Assembly: GCA_951799425.1 (NCBI GenBank)
Contig: OX637399.1
Location: 35,809,701-35,873,700, forward strand
Direction of reading: 5' to 3'
From: Ilex aquifolium
Lineage: Eukaryota; Streptophyta; Magnoliopsida; Aquifoliales; Aquifoliaceae
DNA: 64,000 nt
Positions 9,855-22,774 of this stretch are shown here, piece after piece (within the stretch, counting starts at the first letter, position 1; each line of letters opens with the position of its first letter). Under the pieces are notes generated by a model. It was not told where the DNA came from. It saw nothing but the letters and a program-made list of their open reading frames with translations, and did no database searches. Both the position numbers and the translations under genes were made by a program.

Positions 9855-12514
9855 GTGGAGGGGAATGGCCAACTATACCAAACTTCCATCACAGTTTCGA
9901 ACTTGTTAGAAGATGAATCACCAATTTTGATCTCAATATATTGGTTAGGGTTTCAAGTTCTCTTTGCAATGCCGCAAGAATTAGCTCAATCCGAGTTCGG
10001 GAGAAAAAGTTATGTCGGATATAATATTTCATTTTAAAGGAGGACTACTTATTACACAAAACTTGCGTTACAATAGAGCCCATGCTAGAGGTTTTTTCAT
10101 GACTTTTGATGTGAATAAAATGGTTAGGGATTGAAGAATTCTTTACAATGCCGCAAGAATCATCTTAATCAGAGACCGGAGCAAAAAGTTATGTCAGAAA
10201 TACTGAAGATTGGGAAATTACTTTTTTTTGCCTTGTGGAGGGGAATGGCCAACTATACCAAACTTCCATCACAGTTTCGAACTTGTTAGAAGATGAATCA
10301 CCAATTTTGATCTCAATATATTGGTTAGGGTTTCAAGTTCTCTTTGCAATGCCGCAAGAATTAGCTCAATCCGAGTTCGGGAGAAACAGTTATGTCGGAT
10401 ATAATATTTCATTTTAAAGGAGGACTACTTATTACACAAAACTTGCGTTACAATAGAGTCCATGCTAGAGGTTTTTTCATGACTTTTGATGTGAATAAAA
10501 TGGTTAGGGATTGAAGAATTCTTTACAATGCCGCAAAAATCATCTTAATCAGAGACCGGAGCAAAAAGTTATGTCAGAAATACTGAAGATTGGGAAATTA
10601 CTTTTTTTTGCCTTGTGGAGGGGAATGGCCAACTATACCAAACTTCCATCACAATTTCGAACTTGTTAGAAGATGAATCACCAATTTTGATCTGAATATA
10701 TTTGTTAGGGTTTCAAGTTCTCTTTGCAATGCCGTAAGTATTAGCTCAATCCGAGTTCGGGAGAAAGAGTTATGTCGGATATAATATTTCATTTTAAAGG
10801 AGGACTACTTATTACACAAAACTTGCGTTACAATAGAGTCCATGCTAGAGGATTTTTCATGACTTTTGATGTGAATAAAATGGTTAGGGATTGAAGAATT
10901 CTTTACAATGCCGCAAGAATCATCTTAATCAGAGACCGGAGCAAAAAGTTATGTCAGAAATACAGAAGATTGGGAAATTACTTTTTTTTACCTTGTGGAG
11001 GGGAATGGCCATCTATACCAAACTTCCATCACAGTTTCGAACTTGTTAGAAGATGAATCACCAATTTTGATCTCAATATATTGGTTAGGGTTTCAAGTTC
11101 TCTTTGCAATGCCGCAAGAATTAGCTCAATCCGAGTTCGGGAGAAAAAGTTATGTCGGATATAATATTTCATTTTAAAGGAGGACTACTTATTACACAAA
11201 ACTTGCGTTACAATAGAGCCCATGCTAGAGGTTTTTTCATGACTTTTGATGTGAATAAAATGGTTAGGGATTGAAGAATTCTTTACAATGCCGCAAGAAT
11301 CATCTTAATCAGAGACCGGAGCAAAAAGTTATGTCAGAAATACTGAAGATTGGGAAATTACTTTTTTTTGCCTTGTGGAGGGGAATGGCCAACTATACCA
11401 AACTTCCATCACAATTTCGAACTTGTTAGAAGATGTATCACCAATTTTGATCTGAATATATTTGTTAGGGTTTCAAGTTCTCTTTGCAATGCCGTAAGTA
11501 TTAGCTCAATCCGAGTTCGGGAGAAAGAGTTATGTCGGATATAATATTTCATTTTAAAGGAGGACTACTTATTACACAAAACTTGCGTTACAATAGAGTC
11601 CATGCTAGAGGATTTTTCATGACTTTTGATGTGAATAAAATGGTTAGGGATTGAAGAATTCTTTACAATGCCGCAAGAATCATCTTAATCAGAGACCGGA
11701 GCAAAAAGTTATGTCAGAAATACTGAAGATTGGGAAATTACTTTTTTTTACCTTGTGGAGGGGAATGGCCAACTATACCAAACTTCCATCACAGTTTCGA
11801 ACTTGTTAGAAGATGAATCACCAATTTTGATCTCAATATATTGGTTAGGGTTTCAAGTTCTCTTTGCAATGCCGCAAGAATTAGCTCAATCCGAGTTCGG
11901 GAGAAAAAGTTATGTCGGATATAATATTTCATTTTAAAGGAGGACTACTTATTACACAAAACTTGCGTTACAATAGAGCCCATGCTAGAGGTTTTTTCAT
12001 GACTTTTGATGTGAATAAAATGGTTAGGGATTGAAGAATTCTTTACAATGCCGCAAGAATCATCTTAATCAGAGACCGGAGCAAAAAGTTATGTCAGAAA
12101 TACTGAAGATTGGGAAATTACTTTTTTTTGCCTTGTGGAGGGGAATGGCCAACTATACCAAACTTCCATCTCAATTTCGAACTTGTTAGAAGATGTATCA
12201 CCAATTTTGATCTGAATATATTTGTTAGGGTTTCAAGTTCTCTTTGCAATGCCGTAAGTATTAGCTCAATCCGAGTTCGGGAGAAAGAGTTATGTCGGAT
12301 ATAATATTTCATTTTAAAGGAGGACTACTTATTACACAAAACTTGCGTTACAATAGAGTCCATGCTAGAGGATTTTTCATGACTTTTGATGTGAATAAAA
12401 TGGTTAGGGATTGAAGAATTCTTTACAATGCCGCAAGAATCATCTTAATCAGAGACCGGAGCAAAAAGTTATGTCAGAAATACTGAAGATTGGGAAATTA
12501 CTTTTTTTTACCTT
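9855..12514. repeat. 7-monomer HOR copy 1 (A-A2-B-AH-Bt-A-Bt), 2660 bp
   Basis: The 5-monomer unit is extended by one A-Bt pair. The AH at 10995 is preceded by TACAGAAGAT in place of TACTGAAGAT. It continues as a standard A (A153, C225), unlike the AH at 6055. The final Bt at 12135 shares the TCAATTTCG marker with the Bt at 9475, placing one edge of a 2660-bp duplication near there. Confidence 0.88.
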
Positions 12515-15174
12515 GTGGAGGGGAATGGCCAACTATACCAAACTTCCATCACAGTTTCGAACTTGTTAGAAGATGAATCACCAATTTTGATCTCAATATA
12601 TTGGTTAGGGTTTCAAGTTCTCTTTGCAATGCCGCAAGAATTAGCTCAATCCGAGTTCGGGAGAAAAAGTTATGTCGGATATAATATTTCATTTTAAAGG
12701 AGGACTACTTATTACACAAAACTTGCGTTACAATAGAGCCCATGCTAGAGGTTTTTTCATGACTTTTGATGTGAATAAAATGGTTAGGGATTGAAGAATT
12801 CTTTACAATGCCGCAAGAATCATCTTAATCAGAGACCGGAGCAAAAAGTTATGTCAGAAATACTGAAGATTGGGAAATTACTTTTTTTTGCCTTGTGGAG
12901 GGGAATGGCCAACTATACCAAACTTCCATCACAGTTTCGAACTTGTTAGAAGATGAATCACCAATTTTGATCTCAATATATTGGTTAGGGTTTCAAGTTC
13001 TCTTTGCAATGCCGCAAGAATTAGCTCAATCCGAGTTCGGGAGAAACAGTTATGTCGGATATAATATTTCATTTTAAAGGAGGACTACTTATTACACAAA
13101 ACTTGCGTTACAATAGAGTCCATGCTAGAGGTTTTTTCATGACTTTTGATGTGAATAAAATGGTTAGGGATTGAAGAATTCTTTACAATGCCGCAAAAAT
13201 CATCTTAATCAGAGACCGGAGCAAAAAGTTATGTCAGAAATACTGAAGATTGGGAAATTACTTTTTTTTGCCTTGTGGAGGGGAATGGCCAACTATACCA
13301 AACTTCCATCACAATTTCGAACTTGTTAGAAGATGAATCACCAATTTTGATCTGAATATATTTGTTAGGGTTTCAAGTTCTCTTTGCAATGCCGTAAGTA
13401 TTAGCTCAATCCGAGTTCGGGAGAAAGAGTTATGTCGGATATAATATTTCATTTTAAAGGAGGACTACTTATTACACAAAACTTGCGTTACAATAGAGTC
13501 CATGCTAGAGGATTTTTCATGACTTTTGATGTGAATAAAATGGTTAGGGATTGAAGAATTCTTTACAATGCCGCAAGAATCATCTTAATCAGAGACCGGA
13601 GCAAAAAGTTATGTCAGAAATACAGAAGATTGGGAAATTACTTTTTTTTACCTTGTGGAGGGGAATGGCCATCTATACCAAACTTCCATCACAGTTTCGA
13701 ACTTGTTAGAAGATGAATCACCAATTTTGATCTCAATATATTGGTTAGGGTTTCAAGTTCTCTTTGCAATGCCGCAAGAATTAGCTCAATCCGAGTTCGG
13801 GAGAAAAAGTTATGTCGGATATAATATTTCATTTTAAAGGAGGACTACTTATTACACAAAACTTGCGTTACAATAGAGCCCATGCTAGAGGTTTTTTCAT
13901 GACTTTTGATGTGAATAAAATGGTTAGGGATTGAAGAATTCTTTACAATGCCGCAAGAATCATCTTAATCAGAGACCGGAGCAAAAAGTTATGTCAGAAA
14001 TACTGAAGATTGGGAAATTACTTTTTTTTGCCTTGTGGAGGGGAATGGCCAACTATACCAAACTTCCATCACAATTTCGAACTTGTTAGAAGATGTATCA
14101 CCAATTTTGATCTGAATATATTTGTTAGGGTTTCAAGTTCTCTTTGCAATGCCGTAAGTATTAGCTCAATCCGAGTTCGGGAGAAAGAGTTATGTCGGAT
14201 ATAATATTTCATTTTAAAGGAGGACTACTTATTACACAAAACTTGCGTTACAATAGAGTCCATGCTAGAGGATTTTTCATGACTTTTGATGTGAATAAAA
14301 TGGTTAGGGATTGAAGAATTCTTTACAATGCCGCAAGAATCATCTTAATCAGAGACCGGAGCAAAAAGTTATGTCAGAAATACTGAAGATTGGGAAATTA
14401 CTTTTTTTTACCTTGTGGAGGGGAATGGCCAACTATACCAAACTTCCATCACAGTTTCGAACTTGTTAGAAGATGAATCACCAATTTTGATCTCAATATA
14501 TTGGTTAGGGTTTCAAGTTCTCTTTGCAATGCCGCAAGAATTAGCTCAATCCGAGTTCGGGAGAAAAAGTTATGTCGGATATAATATTTCATTTTAAAGG
14601 AGGACTACTTATTACACAAAACTTGCGTTACAATAGAGCCCATGCTAGAGGTTTTTTCATGACTTTTGATGTGAATAAAATGGTTAGGGATTGAAGAATT
14701 CTTTACAATGCCGCAAGAATCATCTTAATCAGAGACCGGAGCAAAAAGTTATGTCAGAAATACTGAAGATTGGGAAATTACTTTTTTTTGCCTTGTGGAG
14801 GGGAATGGCCAACTATACCAAACTTCCATCACAATTTCGAACTTGTTAGAAGATGTATCACCAATTTTGATCTGAATATATTTGTTAGGGTTTCAAGTTC
14901 TCTTTGCAATGCCGTAAGTATTAGCTCAATCCGAGTTCGGGAGAAAGAGTTATGTCGGATATAATATTTCATTTTAAAGGAGGACTACTTATTACACAAA
15001 ACTTGCGTTACAATAGAGTCCATGCTAGAGGATTTTTCATGACTTTTGATGTGAATAAAATGGTTAGGGATTGAAGAATTCTTTACAATGCCGCAAGAAT
15101 CATCTTAATCAGAGACCGGAGCAAAAAGTTATGTCAGAAATACTGAAGATTGGGAAATTACTTTTTTTTACCTT
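12515..15174. repeat. 7-monomer HOR copy 2 (A-A2-B-AH-Bt-A-Bt), 2660 bp
   Basis: Repeats 9855-12514 monomer by monomer, including the TACAGAAGAT and ATCTATACCA markers at 13621 and about 13671. It differs in the last Bt (14795), which lacks the TCAATTTCG change. This indicates a recent 2660-bp tandem duplication whose unit ran roughly from 9475 to 12135. Confidence 0.88.
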
Positions 15175-17074
15175 GTGGAGGGGAATGGCCAACTATACCA
15201 AACTTCCATCACAGTTTCGAACTTGTTAGAAGATGAATCACCAATTTTGATCTCAATATATTGGTTAGGGTTTCAAGTTCTCTTTGCAATGCCGCAAGAA
15301 TTAGCTCAATCCGAGTTCGGGAGAAAAAGTTATGTCGGATATAATATTTCATTTTAAAGGAGGACTACTTATTACACAAAACTTGCGTTACAATAGAGCC
15401 CATGCTAGAGGTTTTTTCATGACTTTTGATGTGAATAAAATGGTTAGGGATTGAAGAATTCTTTACAATGCCGCAAGAATCATCTTAATCAGAGACCGGA
15501 GCAAAAAGTTATGTCAGAAATACTGAAGATTGGGAAATTACTTTTTTTTGCCTTGTGGAGGGGAATGGCCAACTATACCAAACTTCCATCACAGTTTCGA
15601 ACTTGTTAGAAGATGAATCACCAATTTTGATCTCAATATATTGGTTAGGGTTTCAAGTTCTCTTTGCAATGCCGCAAGAATTAGCTCAATCCGAGTTCGG
15701 GAGAAACAGTTATGTCGGATATAATATTTCATTTTAAAGGAGGACTACTTATTACACAAAACTTGCGTTACAATAGAGTCCATGCTAGAGGTTTTTTCAT
15801 GACTTTTGATGTGAATAAAATGGTTAGGGATTGAAGAATTCTTTACAATGCCGCAAAAATCATCTTAATCAGAGACCGGAGCAAAAAGTTATGTCAGAAA
15901 TACTGAAGATTGGGAAATTACTTTTTTTTGCCTTGTGGAGGGGAATGGCCAACTATACCAAACTTCCATCACAATTTCGAACTTGTTAGAAGATGAATCA
16001 CCAATTTTGATCTGAATATATTTGTTAGGGTTTCAAGTTCTCTTTGCAATGCCGTAAGTATTAGCTCAATCCGAGTTCGGGAGAAAGAGTTATGTCGGAT
16101 ATAATATTTCATTTTAAAGGAGGACTACTTATTACACAAAACTTGCGTTACAATAGAGTCCATGCTAGAGGATTTTTCATGACTTTTGATGTGAATAAAA
16201 TGGTTAGGGATTGAAGAATTCTTTACAATGCCGCAAGAATCATCTTAATCAGAGACCGGAGCAAAAAGTTATGTCAGAAATACTGAAGATTGGGAAATTA
16301 CTTTTTTTTACCTTGTGGAGGGGAATGGCCAACTATACCAAACTTCCATCACAGTTTCGAACTTGTTAGAAGATGAATCACCAATTTTGATCTCAATATA
16401 TTGGTTAGGGTTTCAAGTTCTCTTTGCAATGCCGCAAGAATTAGCTCAATCCGAGTTCGGGAGAAAAAGTTATGTCGGATATAATATTTCATTTTAAAGG
16501 AGGACTACTTATTACACAAAACTTGCGTTACAATAGAGCCCATGCTAGAGGTTTTTTCATGACTTTTGATGTGAATAAAATGGTTAGGGATTGAAGAATT
16601 CTTTACAATGCCGCAAGAATCATCTTAATCAGAGACCGGAGCAAAAAGTTATGTCAGAAATACTGAAGATTGGGAAATTACTTTTTTTTGCCTTGTGGAG
16701 GGGAATGGCCAACTATACCAAACTTCCATCACAATTTCGAACTTGTTAGAAGATGAATCACCAATTTTGATCTGAATATATTTGTTAGGGTTTCAAGTTC
16801 TCTTTGCAATGCCGTAAGTATTAGCTCAATCCGAGTTCGGGAGAAAGAGTTATGTCGGATATAATATTTCATTTTAAAGGAGGACTACTTATTACACAAA
16901 ACTTGCGTTACAATAGAGTCCATGCTAGAGGATTTTTCATGACTTTTGATGTGAATAAAATGGTTAGGGATTGAAGAATTCTTTACAATGCCGCAAGAAT
17001 CATCTTAATCAGAGACCGGAGCAAAAAGTTATGTCAGAAATACTGAAGATTGGGAAATTACTTTTTTTTACCTT
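15175..17074. repeat. 5-monomer HOR (A-A2-B-A-B), 1900 bp
   Basis: Monomers start at 15175, 15555, 15935, 16315 and 16695. The last copy has GATGAATCA (A62) where the other 5-monomer units have GATGTATCA, so it is a plain B. This points to conversion by a neighbouring B or to the state before T62 spread. Confidence 0.9.
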
Positions 17075-18974
17075 GTGGAGGGGAATGGCCAACTATACCA
17101 AACTTCCATCACAGTTTCGAACTTGTTAGAAGATGAATCACCAATTTTGATCTCAATATATTGGTTAGGGTTTCAAGTTCTCTTTGCAATGCCGCAAGAA
17201 TTAGCTCAATCCGAGTTCGGGAGAAAAAGTTATGTCGGATATAATATTTCATTTTAAAGGAGGACTACTTATTACACAAAACTTGCGTTACAATAGAGCC
17301 CATGCTAGAGGTTTTTTCATGACTTTTGATGTGAATAAAATGGTTAGGGATTGAAGAATTCTTTACAATGCCGCAAGAATCATCTTAATCAGAGACCGGA
17401 GCAAAAAGTTATGTCAGAAATACTGAAGATTGGGAAATTACTTTTTTTTGCCTTGTGGAGGGGAATGGCCAACTATACCAAACTTCCATCACAGTTTCGA
17501 ACTTGTTAGAAGATGAATCACCAATTTTGATCTCAATATATTGGTTAGGGTTTCAAGTTCTCTTTGCAATGCCGCAAGAATTAGCTCAATCCGAGTTCGG
17601 GAGAAACAGTTATGTCGGATATAATATTTCATTTTAAAGGAGGACTACTTATTACACAAAACTTGCGTTACAATAGAGTCCATGCTAGAGGTTTTTTCAT
17701 GACTTTTGATGTGAATAAAATGGTTAGGGATTGAAGAATTCTTTACAATGCCGCAAAAATCATCTTAATCAGAGACCGGAGCAAAAAGTTATGTCAGAAA
17801 TACTGAAGATTGGGAAATTACTTTTTTTTGCCTTGTGGAGGGGAATGGCCAACTATACCAAACTTCCATCACAATTTCGAACTTGTTAGAAGATGAATCA
17901 CCAATTTTGATCTGAATATATTTGTTAGGGTTTCAAGTTCTCTTTGCAATGCCGTAAGTATTAGCTCAATCCGAGTTCGGGAGAAAGAGTTATGTCGGAT
18001 ATAATATTTCATTTTAAAGGAGGACTACTTATTACACAAAACTTGCGTTACAATAGAGTCCATGCTAGAGGATTTTTCATGACTTTTGATGTGAATAAAA
18101 TGGTTAGGGATTGAAGAATTCTTTACAATGCCGCAAGAATCATCTTAATCAGAGACCGGAGCAAAAAGTTATGTCAGAAATACTGAAGATTGGGAAATTA
18201 CTTTTTTTTACCTTGTGGAGGGGAATGGCCAACTATACCAAACTTCCATCACAGTTTCGAACTTGTTAGAAGATGAATCACCAATTTTGATCTCAATATA
18301 TTGGTTAGGGTTTCAAGTTCTCTTTGCAATGCCGCAAGAATTAGCTCAATCCGAGTTCGGGAGAAAAAGTTATGTCGGATATAATATTTCATTTTAAAGG
18401 AGGACTACTTATTACACAAAACTTGCGTTACAATAGAGCCCATGCTAGAGGTTTTTTCATGACTTTTGATGTGAATAAAATGGTTAGGGATTGAAGAATT
18501 CTTTACAATGCCGCAAGAATCATCTTAATCAGAGACCGGAGCAAAAAGTTATGTCAGAAATACTGAAGATTGGGAAATTACTTTTTTTTGCCTTGTGGAG
18601 GGGAATGGCCAACTATACCAAACTTCCATCACAATTTCGAACTTGTTAGAAGATGTATCACCAATTTTGATCTGAATATATTTGTTAGGGTTTCAAGTTC
18701 TCTTTGCAATGCCGTAAGTATTAGCTCAATCCGAGTTCGGGAGAAAGAGTTATGTCGGATATAATATTTCATTTTAAAGGAGGACTACTTATTACACAAA
18801 ACTTGCGTTACAATAGAGTCCATGCTAGAGGATTTTTCATGACTTTTGATGTGAATAAAATGGTTAGGGATTGAAGAATTCTTTACAATGCCGCAAGAAT
18901 CATCTTAATCAGAGACCGGAGCAAAAAGTTATGTCAGAAATACTGAAGATTGGGAAATTACTTTTTTTTACCTT
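17075..18974. repeat. 5-monomer HOR (A-A2-B-A-Bt), 1900 bp
   Basis: Standard copy of the 1900-bp unit, with A2 at 17455 marked by GAGAAACAGT and CCGCAAAAAT and with Bt at 18595. I saw no private change on reading it. Confidence 0.9.
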
Positions 18975-20874
18975 GTGGAGGGGAATGGCCAACTATACCA
19001 AACTTCCATCACAGTTTCGAACTTGTTAGAAGATGAATCACCAATTTTGATCTCAATATATTGGTTAGGGTTTCAAGTTCTCTTTGCAATGCCGCAAGAA
19101 TTAGCTCAATCCGAGTTCGGGAGAAAAAGTTATGTCGGATATAATATTTCATTTTAAAGGAGGACTACTTATTACACAAAACTTGCGTTACAATAGAGCC
19201 CATGCTAGAGGTTTTTTCATGACTTTTGATGTGAATAAAATGGTTAGGGATTGAAGAATTCTTTACAATGCCGCAAGAATCATCTTAATCAGAGACCGGA
19301 GCAAAAAGTTATGTCAGAAATACTGAAGATTGGGAAATTACTTTTTTTTGCCTTGTGGAGGGGAATGGCCAACTATACCAAACTTCCATCACAGTTTCGA
19401 ACTTGTTAGAAGATGAATCACCAATTTTGATCTCAATATATTGGTTAGGGTTTCAAGTTCTCTTTGCAATGCCGCAAGAATTAGCTCAATCCGAGTTCGG
19501 GAGAAACAGTTATGTCGGATATAATATTTCATTTTAAAGGAGGACTACTTATTACACAAAACTTGCGTTACAATAGAGTCCATGCTAGAGGTTTTTTCAT
19601 GACTTTTGATGTGAATAAAATGGTTAGGGATTGAAGAATTCTTTACAATGCCGCAAAAATCATCTTAATCAGAGACCGGAGCAAAAAGTTATGTCAGAAA
19701 TACTGAAGATTGGGAAATTACTTTTTTTTGCCTTGTGGAGGGGAATGGCCAACTATACCAAACTTCCATCACAATTTCGAACTTGTTAGAAGATGAATCA
19801 CCAATTTTGATCTGAATATATTTGTTAGGGTTTCAAGTTCTCTTTGCAATGCCGTAAGTATTAGCTCAATCCGAGTTCGGGAGAAAGAGTTATGTCGGAT
19901 ATAATATTTCATTTTAAAGGAGGACTACTTATTACACAAAACTTGCGTTACAATAGAGTCCATGCTAGAGGATTTTTCATGACTTTTGATGTGAATAAAA
20001 TGGTTAGGGATTGAAGAATTCTTTACAATGCCGCAAGAATCATCTTAATCAGAGACCGGAGCAAAAAGTTATGTCAGAAATACAGAAGATTGGGAAATTA
20101 CTTTTTTTTACCTTGTGGAGGGGAATGGCCATCTATACCAAACTTCCATCACAGTTTCGAACTTGTTAGAAGATGAATCACCAATTTTGATCTCAATATA
20201 TTGGTTAGGGTTTCAAGTTCTCTTTGCAATGCCGCAAGAATTAGCTCAATCCGAGTTCGGGAGAAAAAGTTATGTCGGATATAATATTTCATTTTAAAGG
20301 AGGACTACTTATTACACAAAACTTGCGTTACAATAGAGCCCATGCTAGAGGTTTTTTCATGACTTTTGATGTGAATAAAATGGTTAGGGATTGAAGAATT
20401 CTTTACAATGCCGCAAGAATCATCTTAATCAGAGACCGGAGCAAAAAGTTATGTCAGAAATACTGAAGATTGGGAAATTACTTTTTTTTGCCTTGTGGAG
20501 GGGAATGGCCAACTATACCAAACTTCCATCACAATTTCGAACTTGTTAGAAGATGTATCACCAATTTTGATCTGAATATATTTGTTAGGGTTTCAAGTTC
20601 TCTTTGCAATGCCGTAAGTATTAGCTCAATCCGAGTTCGGGAGAAAGAGTTATGTCGGATATAATATTTCATTTTAAAGGAGGACTACTTATTACACAAA
20701 ACTTGCGTTACAATAGAGTCCATGCTAGAGGATTTTTCATGACTTTTGATGTGAATAAAATGGTTAGGGATTGAAGAATTCTTTACAATGCCGCAAGAAT
20801 CATCTTAATCAGAGACCGGAGCAAAAAGTTATGTCAGAAATACTGAAGATTGGGAAATTACTTTTTTTTACCTT
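18975..20874. repeat. 5-monomer HOR (A-A2-B-AH-Bt), 1900 bp
   Basis: As the previous unit, but the fourth monomer (20115) is AH, with ATCTATACCA and the preceding TACAGAAGAT. From position 153 onward it reads as a standard A. This is the hybrid expected if three monomers were lost from the 8-monomer HOR by exchange between AH and the later A. Confidence 0.9.
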
Positions 20875-22774
20875 GTGGAGGGGAATGGCCAACTATACCA
20901 AACTTCCATCACAGTTTCGAACTTGTTAGAAGATGAATCACCAATTTTGATCTCAATATATTGGTTAGGGTTTCAAGTTCTCTTTGCAATGCCGCAAGAA
21001 TTAGCTCAATCCGAGTTCGGGAGAAAAAGTTATGTCGGATATAATATTTCATTTTAAAGGAGGACTACTTATTACACAAAACTTGCGTTACAATAGAGCC
21101 CATGCTAGAGGTTTTTTCATGACTTTTGATGTGAATAAAATGGTTAGGGATTGAAGAATTCTTTACAATGCCGCAAGAATCATCTTAATCAGAGACCGGA
21201 GCAAAAAGTTATGTCAGAAATACTGAAGATTGGGAAATTACTTTTTTTTGCCTTGTGGAGGGGAATGGCCAACTATACCAAACTTCCATCACAGTTTCGA
21301 ACTTGTTAGAAGATGAATCACCAATTTTGATCTCAATATATTGGTTAGGGTTTCAAGTTCTCTTTGCAATGCCGCAAGAATTAGCTCAATCCGAGTTCGG
21401 GAGAAACAGTTATGTCGGATATAATATTTCATTTTAAAGGAGGACTACTTATTACACAAAACTTGCGTTACAATAGAGTCCATGCTAGAGGTTTTTTCAT
21501 GACTTTTGATGTGAATAAAATGGTTAGGGATTGAAGAATTCTTTACAATGCCGCAAAAATCATCTTAATCAGAGACCGGAGCAAAAAGTTATGTCAGAAA
21601 TACTGAAGATTGGGAAATTACTTTTTTTTGCCTTGTGGAGGGGAATGGCCAACTATACCAAACTTCCATCACAATTTCGAACTTGTTAGAAGATGAATCA
21701 CCAATTTTGATCTGAATATATTTGTTAGGGTTTCAAGTTCTCTTTGCAATGCCGTAAGTATTAGCTCAATCCGAGTTCGGGAGAAAGAGTTATGTCGGAT
21801 ATAATATTTCATTTTAAAGGAGGACTACTTATTACACAAAACTTGCGTTACAATAGAGTCCATGCTAGAGGATTTTTCATGACTTTTGATGTGAATAAAA
21901 TGGTTAGGGATTGAAGAATTCTTTACAATGCCGCAAGAATCATCTTAATCAGAGACCGGAGCAAAAAGTTATGTCAGAAATACTGAAGATTGGGAAATTA
22001 CTTTTTTTTACCTTGTGGAGGGGAATGGCCAACTATACCAAACTTCCATCACAGTTTCGAACTTGTTAGAAGATGAATCACCAATTTTGATCTCAATATA
22101 TTGGTTAGGGTTTCAAGTTCTCTTTGCAATGCCGCAAGAATTAGCTCAATCCGAGTTCGGGAGAAAAAGTTATGTCGGATATAATATTTCATTTTAAAGG
22201 AGGACTACTTATTACACAAAACTTGCGTTACAATAGAGCCCATGCTAGAGGTTTTTTCATGACTTTTGATGTGAATAAAATGGTTAGGGATTGAAGAATT
22301 CTTTACAATGCCGCAAGAATCATCTTAATCAGAGACCGGAGCAAAAAGTTATGTCAGAAATACTGAAGATTGGGAAATTACTTTTTTTTGCCTTGTGGAG
22401 GGGAATGGCCAACTATACCAAACTTCCATCACAATTTCGAACTTGTTAGAAGATGTATCACCAATTTTGATCTGAATATATTTGTTAGGGTTTCAAGTTC
22501 TCTTTGCAATGCCGTAAGTATTAGCTCAATCCGAGTTCGGGAGAAAGAGTTATGTCGGATATAATATTTCATTTTAAAGGAGGACTACTTATTACACAAA
22601 ACTTGCGTTACAATAGAGTCCATGCTAGAGGATTTTTCATGACTTTTGATGTGAATAAAATGGTTAGGGATTGAAGAATTCTTTACAATGCCGCAAGAAT
22701 CATCTTAATCAGAGACCGGAGCAAAAAGTTATGTCAGAAATACTGAAGATTGGGAAATTACTTTTTTTTACCTT
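20875..22774. repeat. 5-monomer HOR (A-A2-B-A-Bt), 1900 bp
   Basis: Last complete 1900-bp unit before the 8-monomer form returns. A2 is at 21255 and Bt at 22395. AH is absent, so AH and non-AH versions of the unit are interspersed along the domain. Confidence 0.9.

Noticed and set aside
7955..22774. Assembly collapse or artificial duplication as the cause of the near-identical units
   Set aside because: It cannot be excluded from sequence alone. However, units differ by ordered private markers (AH, Bt versus B, TCAATTTCG) in a non-periodic way, which argues for real copies over simple assembler repetition.
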